Assembly: GCA_029207755.1 (NCBI GenBank)
Contig: JARCOQ010000002.1
Span: 40,186,244-40,250,243 of the forward strand
DNA: 64,000 bases
Direction: 5' to 3'
Origin: Chamaea fasciata
Taxonomy: Eukaryota; Chordata; Aves; Passeriformes; Sylviidae
Under the pieces are notes generated by a model, which was not told where the DNA came from, searched no databases, and saw only the letters and a list, made by a program, of their open reading frames with translations. Shown here one piece after another: positions 59,006 to 64,000 of this stretch; the stretch's first letter is position 1; every line of letters starts with the position of its first letter. The translations under genes were made by a program, and so were the position numbers.

Positions 59006-62000
59006 GAAAAGCACAAAACAAACCACCATCACCACCACAGCAAACCCAAACTTAAAACTTTAAAATTAGGTTAGATTTGAATCTGACAAATCTTGTGATA
59101 GTGTTTAATGCCAGTAAAGATTTCTTTCAGCTGGAAATTCTGATTCTTAGTAACTGCAGAAACTGCATTTCTTTGACTGTAGAACTTGAAGATGGCCAGG
59201 GAGATGCAGCTTGTGCTTTTTGCAGTGCACAGCATTTTGAAAGTCCTTCTTGGTGGAGGATGGTGGGTGATGTGTCTTGGAACAGGCACTCTTCTTGATA
59301 CTAGAATTGATGTAAGTTTGCTAACAAATGCTTAGCATGTGGTGGGTGTTTTAGCTTTGTTTTTCTAAGGCCTGTTACCACAGGCCTACATTTATGGTAC
59401 CGTCTGAATTAATTTCCATAGTTTCTACTATGTGTGTCCAGTTTAACAAAGTTTTGCTTCTTGGTGACGTAAATGAACAATAAGAAATAGTGCCAGATAG
59501 AAAAATGTTAGATTTGAGAATTTATTTTGTGAAATAAAACGACTTACATTGCTTGATTATCTAGAGATATTGATATAATTCCAGGAGCATTTGCTCCCTT
59601 TGTTTTGTTCACACAGTACAGAGCTGTGTTCCTCCTTCCTGAGTAGGTAGAATTTTAAGTTTTAATTCATTAATACATCCTACATACAGTGGCTGATTTA
59701 TAGGTTACATTGATTTCATATAATTCACTAATGTTTTTTAATCTTCTATTTTGTGTTGACACTAGTTCTTATTGAGATATGGTGAAGCTCATGTAAAATA
59801 GAAGATCTTGAACGTAAGGATTGGGGCAGTTGTCATGTAATTCAGCTACTATGAGAAAAAAATCTACTTAATGCAGGGAAAGCTAATGAACTGATGTCCG
59901 TTCTTCTTGTGTCCATTGAGACCTTTCCTGCACTGCTGTTGAAAACAGAGGGAAAGATCTCTACCTGTGGAGAATGTCCTGTTTCAATACTTAAATTGAT
60001 AATTAAAAATACACAGTGTTTATACTAGGTTACCCTAGTCCACATGCTGTGAGTAGGAATGAAATGAAGTCCTATATTCCTCCATGTGTAGGATTTATTT
60101 AAACATTTCATCCATATAAGTGGGGGCTTGTCTACTTTGTATTCCATCAGTTGCTGAGCATTATTTGGAATTTGTAGAAAGAATTGTTCTGTTGTGATGT
60201 GTTTCAGGTGGTTTCTTAGTGTATAGCATTCAAATACTAAGGATATGGAGCAGATAAGATTCATATGAAGACATTTGATGGAGGTTGAAGAGAAAGGTTT
60301 TGAAGGAAGGTGTGGAGGAAATGGATATGTAGATCATGGAGCACTGAACTGGGTGGGAGGGAAAAAAAGTTTGCATTGTTGAACCAGTCATATGGTCAGA
60401 ATGATATTAATATAATCAGCTTGCTTATTTTGAGACTTTTCTTCCATGGCTCTTGGCTCTAAGGCTGCTGATTATAGTTCAGTTGGCCACATAAGGAACA
60501 TGCTGACTTTTCTCAAGTGAAACTGAGCTAAGGAAAAGCTGGAAGCTGCTGCTGCCTAAAATAGCTATCCTTGTTAACAACTCCATATGAACATTAACTG
60601 TACTTTGTGTGGTATGCTTACGCTGTCTTGAGGAATCAGTAATGCTGTCCTTGTGCTCAGAATTGGAGGTGCATGTAAAACTGCCTCTTCCATAGTCCAT
60701 TCATTTGTCCCATGTTCAGATGTATTTTGAAAAACTGATGAATGTTGTTGTTTCAGTGCATTTTTACAGTTAACTTAAAATATTTCTGTCATGCAGGGAG
60801 AAAACATTTTTCCTTCTATTTCTTACTCTGCACTCAAAAAGCATATAAAAACAAAGGCTATAAATTATGTGCCTTACATTTTATTAGTTCACAGTGTTAC
60901 ATGGATTTTTACAAGAGTTAAATGGAAATAGATGAATGTGTTATTATGGGTACAGTGGTGTTTTCCCAGTTTCCACTATTCCCAGAACTGAGTTGAGCAA
61001 ATATAACAAATCAGAAATGTAGGGGAGGAGTAGTATGTGCTGGTACAGTAATTTAAACACACGGTCTCTGAAGCATTACAGTGCAGTGTTTTTACATCTG
61101 TATTATCTTTACTTGTTTTCGTTCCTTTGCAAAACTGACCAGCAGGAAAGTGAAAAATTGTTTTCCAGCATGAAAGTTTATGTATAAGCCAGTATATAGG
61201 GCAGTCTTTACTATATTGCACCATGTTTTATAAATAAATAGGCGTAAAAAAAGAAATAAAGAAGTCTTGCTGTATGTAGCATATTTCTCAGTGAATCTGA
61301 ATATTTGAAAACCTGTGCAATCAAAGATGCAGTGTGCCTAATAGTACCTTGTTGAGGTTTTACCCTGGTCATCAAGCAGTCTAATTTATTGGTGTGTCGA
61401 TCAGAGGGAGGTCAGGTTCATCCAAAATATAGCCCAGTACTAACCATGGTGAAGAAAATAACCTCTACCCCAGACAAAACCAGCACATACGGTATTAAAT
61501 GAGCTGTATTGTGACCCTACTACAATATGTCTATAACTCCTTAGTTGCAGATCTGGAATTGCTAGTGTGCATGTTTAGAGAGGGTAAATATATATGTCTT
61601 AAAACTTTTTTAAAAGCCAGTTTGTGGTATGTCTACCTTGTAACAGAAGGTTAGATAAGTAAATTGACATAAGTAGTTATTTTGGTGACTATTGCTTTGT
61701 TTTATGTTCTTCTGAATTTGTTACTTCTTGTGGTTTTGCTGAAGTATATGAAAGGGGGCATTCCATGTAATCCAGAAAAGCATAATTTTAAGGATAATTT
61801 TTTAAGGAAAGAATGATACCAAGTTAATAATGCATTGTATTCTAATTTGTAACAATATTATCTGAATATGATTTTCAGTTGATACCAGTCCTAAATGATT
61901 GGATAACAAATTTTGTTGTCAGTGTTTATGTGCATTTGGAGTTGGTATCTTTGTCCCCATGTACTTCTCTGAGCAGAGTTGCTTAATGGCATCAAGATAA

Positions 62001-62799
62001 CATTGATGCTTGTTATGAATAGACTGCATTTGTTGCTCATTAGCAAAGCATGCTAATCACATACTCCAAAAGTAAAACAATGATTCACTACACTTTTGTA
62101 TTTTCATTGAATCCTTCTGTAAATGACAGTTGTGAATGTACTTGCCATTTTTTTTCAAAACAGAGAAATTTAAGCTTCCGAAGTTTTGCAGAGGGCTGGG
62201 TGGGTTACTTGACAGTCCCACTGTCCTCAGCTTTTTACATGAAGTTAAAAGGCCAGCTGCACATCCCTTTCACATTACTACTTTAGTGGGCCTGGTTACT
62301 TCAACTACACTGAGAGATTGTTCAGGTGTCAGTGGTGAGGAGGGTACTCTGGCCCATAATCTAAGGATGTGGTCTATGCACAGAAAGTTTGGGGAGACTA
62401 ATGTTTTCATACTAGCCAGTTCATTGGCACTCCCTAGGCCCTGAATATGAAATCATCATGCCGAGGTACTGGACTGTGCTTGACATTCCAGACGTAACTG
62501 GCTTGGTTTGATATATCTGTGAAGTCACATTTTAAAATGGCAAATAACTGATCAAAGAGAGGAAGAAACAAATGTTTAGTTCAAGGGTACAACATCTAGC
62601 TGTGGTACAACAGTTTAGATTATGGTATTCATGATGAACCTTACCTCACCATTGCTCTAGCTCTGATTGCTGCAGCTGTTGGTTGAGAAAGTGGTGGTGG
62701 CCAGGGCAAGGGTTTGAGAATCTGACATACAGTGGTATTTGGAGAGAATCCAAACAGTTCTTGTTTGGTTTTGAATGTGTCTGTTGTTGGCAGGCTTAA

Positions 62800-64000
<1,201 letters not shown>

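Overview
This is vertebrate nuclear DNA, almost certainly from a bird and perhaps a passerine or other neoavian. It contains CR1 LINE copies, an LTR of a type I associate from memory with avian endogenous retroviruses, and split genes with GT-AG introns. Two recognisable protein-coding genes lie head to tail on the + strand. The first is the 3' part of CFAP300 (C11orf70), a cytoplasmic ciliary factor needed for dynein-arm assembly. The second is the 5' part of YAP1, the Hippo-pathway transcriptional co-activator. This order matches the human 11q22 neighbourhood.

Layout. 1-13,009: the last four coding exons of CFAP300 (1-129, 2288-2460, 7807-7873, 12878-13009), whose phases join exactly. The last intron holds a minus-strand CR1 fragment. 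A short 3' UTR ends at AATAAA (13,246). About 13,300-15,310: a CpG-island promoter and first-exon region for YAP1, with a pure 15-unit GGGGCC-class hexanucleotide tract about 450 bp upstream of the YAP1 start codon. 14,146-14,466: YAP1 coding exon 1 (TEAD-binding region). 17,341-17,588: exon 2 (LATS/14-3-3 site and first half of WW1). 62,883-62,998: exon 3 (second half of WW1). The remaining YAP1 exons lie beyond the window.

YAP1 intron 2 is about 45 kb and mostly unique AT-rich sequence. It holds a 93%-identical inverted pair of a 133-bp ORF-bearing repeat (27.3/28.7 kb), an ERV LTR (30.7-31.7 kb), a long degraded CR1 with RT and endonuclease motifs (34.9-37.4 kb), a hAT-like MITE with a target-site duplication (44.2-44.5 kb), a 191-codon minus-strand open frame beside a palindromic CRE (45.6-46.2 kb), a spliceable exon-like open segment of unknown identity (50.9-51.1 kb), a C20 homopolymer inside a small inverted repeat (52.1 kb) and a CR1 3' end.

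The two genes have no known joint function; their linkage is ancestral. The most noteworthy points are the C9orf72-type repeat in the YAP1 promoter and the less than 1 kb between the CFAP300 poly(A) signal and the YAP1 start codon. No prokaryotic-type features (operons, CRISPR, IS elements) are expected or seen.
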